This document shows, piece after piece, positions 13,767-14,336 of a stretch of 14,336 nt of DNA. The DNA lies in assembly GCA_002366615.1 (NCBI GenBank), contig DFBL01000043.1, positions 3,499-17,834 of the forward strand, written 5' to 3'. This stretch comes from Candidatus Dojkabacteria bacterium UBA3081. Lineage in GTDB: Bacteria; Patescibacteriota; Dojkabacteria; SC72. Under the pieces are notes generated by a model that saw only the letters and a list, made by a program, of their open reading frames with translations, was not told where the DNA came from and ran no database searches. The number at the start of each line of letters is the position of its first letter. Positions within the stretch are counted from its first letter, which is position 1. Both the position numbers and the translations under genes were made by a program.

Positions 13767-14336
13767 ACTTTTTTCTTTCTTTAGTTAATTCTTGAAACTC
13801 ATTTAACAGTTTATCACTTTCCTTAAGATTCCCTCTTACCTCTGCTGCTGCAATCTTAGTATTATATTCTCGCTCTTTATGTTGAAAGTACTCCTTCATT
13901 ATATTCTCATAGATATTTTGCATTTCCTCTTCATCACTTCTCTCTTTGGGAAATGAAAACATACTGTCTTCCAAAAGATTTCTGACAGAAGATTCTGATT
14001 CAAAGTTTTTAAGTATTTTTTCTCGGGAAGAATTTGGATTTTCCTTTACAAATTCTAAGATACCCCCGACATTTTTCTCAGTAAAAAATCTTAATTCAAT
14101 ATATTTAGGAAGAGTAATTTTATCTTGAAAAAGGAGTAGTTGCAAAAAGATAGACTGTTTCGATTTGTGGAGAGTCTCAATTTTTGGCTCCAGTGCAACA
14201 TTCTTGAATGACCTACTTTTTGACAGGATTTTAGGAGGGTCAATTTTCGTTATATTTACGGCCATTTTCACGTAAAAGGAAAAAAAGGACGGATTAACAA
14301 CATTCTTGAGGGTGTCTTTTAGCCATGAAACAATTT
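13744..14336 (-). CDS. dnaG: DNA primase DnaG, C-terminal part (5' end beyond the window)
   Basis: The frame stays open to the right edge, reading ...IVSWLKDTLKNVVNP, so the GTG at 14271 is probably internal. The visible 196 residues match the end of DnaG. A segment after the TOPRIM domain (FFSFYVKMAVNITKIDPPKIL) resembles the usual 'eYy..klae.l.id...ll' stretch. The helicase-binding C-terminal domain follows (IFLQLLLFQDK, then YIELRFFTEKNVGGILEFV). A terminal charged helix (KIAAAEVRGNLKESDKLLNEFQELTKERKK) fits the typical DnaG ending. Primase makes RNA primers at the fork and contacts DnaB through this domain. The zinc-binding and catalytic domains are outside the window. The gene ends in TGA, which overlaps the next gene by 23 bp. 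Identity is inferred from pattern and not from a catalytic motif. Confidence 0.72.
   Translation of the reverse strand, partial: IVSWLKDTLKNVVNPSFFSFYVKMAVNITKIDPPKILSKSRSFKNVALEPKIETLHKSKQSIFLQLLLFQDKITLPKYIELRFFTEKNVGGILEFVKENPNSSREKILKNFESESSVRNLLEDSMFSFPKERSDEEEMQNIYENIMKEYFQHKEREYNTKIAAAEVRGNLKESDKLLNEFQELTKERKKYEENSRL

Noticed and set aside
14269..14271. GTG start at 14271 for the primase-like gene
   Set aside because: The frame continues open to the edge with sequence that fits DnaG, so the GTG is internal.
1..14336. Recoded UGA (Gly) as in Gracilibacteria and Absconditabacteria
   Set aside because: No in-frame TGA occurs inside any recognised gene, and TGA ends dnaG at a sensible place, so the standard bacterial code fits.
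1..14336. tRNA genes, rRNA, CRISPR arrays, insertion sequences, riboswitches
   Set aside because: Intergenic space is under about 100 bp everywhere and no cloverleaf, spaced repeat, transposase or riboswitch-like leader was seen.

Overview
The window is AT-rich, uses the standard code (UGA acts as a stop, for example at the end of the primase gene) and is very tightly packed. Compact aminoacyl-tRNA synthetases, a PilN/PilO pair, a PEGA protein, a DUF4012 protein and near-zero intergenic space together suggest a member of the Candidate Phyla Radiation (Patescibacteria), possibly the Dojkabacteria/Microgenomates side. The lineage is inferred from style; no rRNA gene is present to confirm it.

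Layout. 1-2010 (+) is the 3' part of valS, convergent with metG (2007-3764, -). Across a short divergent region lie pilN, pilO and a small membrane protein gene (3862-5287, +), convergent with the primary sigma factor gene rpoD (5284-6372, -). rpoD is divergent from a small zinc-ribbon gene (6399-6743, +). From 6744 to the right edge everything is on the minus strand. In transcription order these are the 3' part of dnaG, a methyltransferase with a Trm112-like zinc ribbon, rsmA/ksgA, a three-helix membrane protein, a degenerate MraY/WecA-family protein, a PEGA-domain protein, and a 1000-residue protein that joins a degenerate SDR domain through one membrane helix to DUF4012.

Expression signals are unusually readable. 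Several operon-first genes have TATAAT or a close match ending only 6-7 nt before the start codon, often extended as TGATATAAT, which implies leaderless mRNAs. The sigma factor encoded here keeps the His and Glu that contact an extended -10. metG has this promoter but no ATG, GTG, TTG or CTG in frame before its HLGH motif: the codon at the standard 7-nt distance is ATA.

The most unusual protein content is at 6744-11640. A PEGA protein and a DUF4012 protein with a degenerate SDR domain share an operon, next to a WecA-like membrane protein that has lost its second-half catalytic aspartates. This looks like an envelope module built partly from pseudoenzymes. Its function is unknown.
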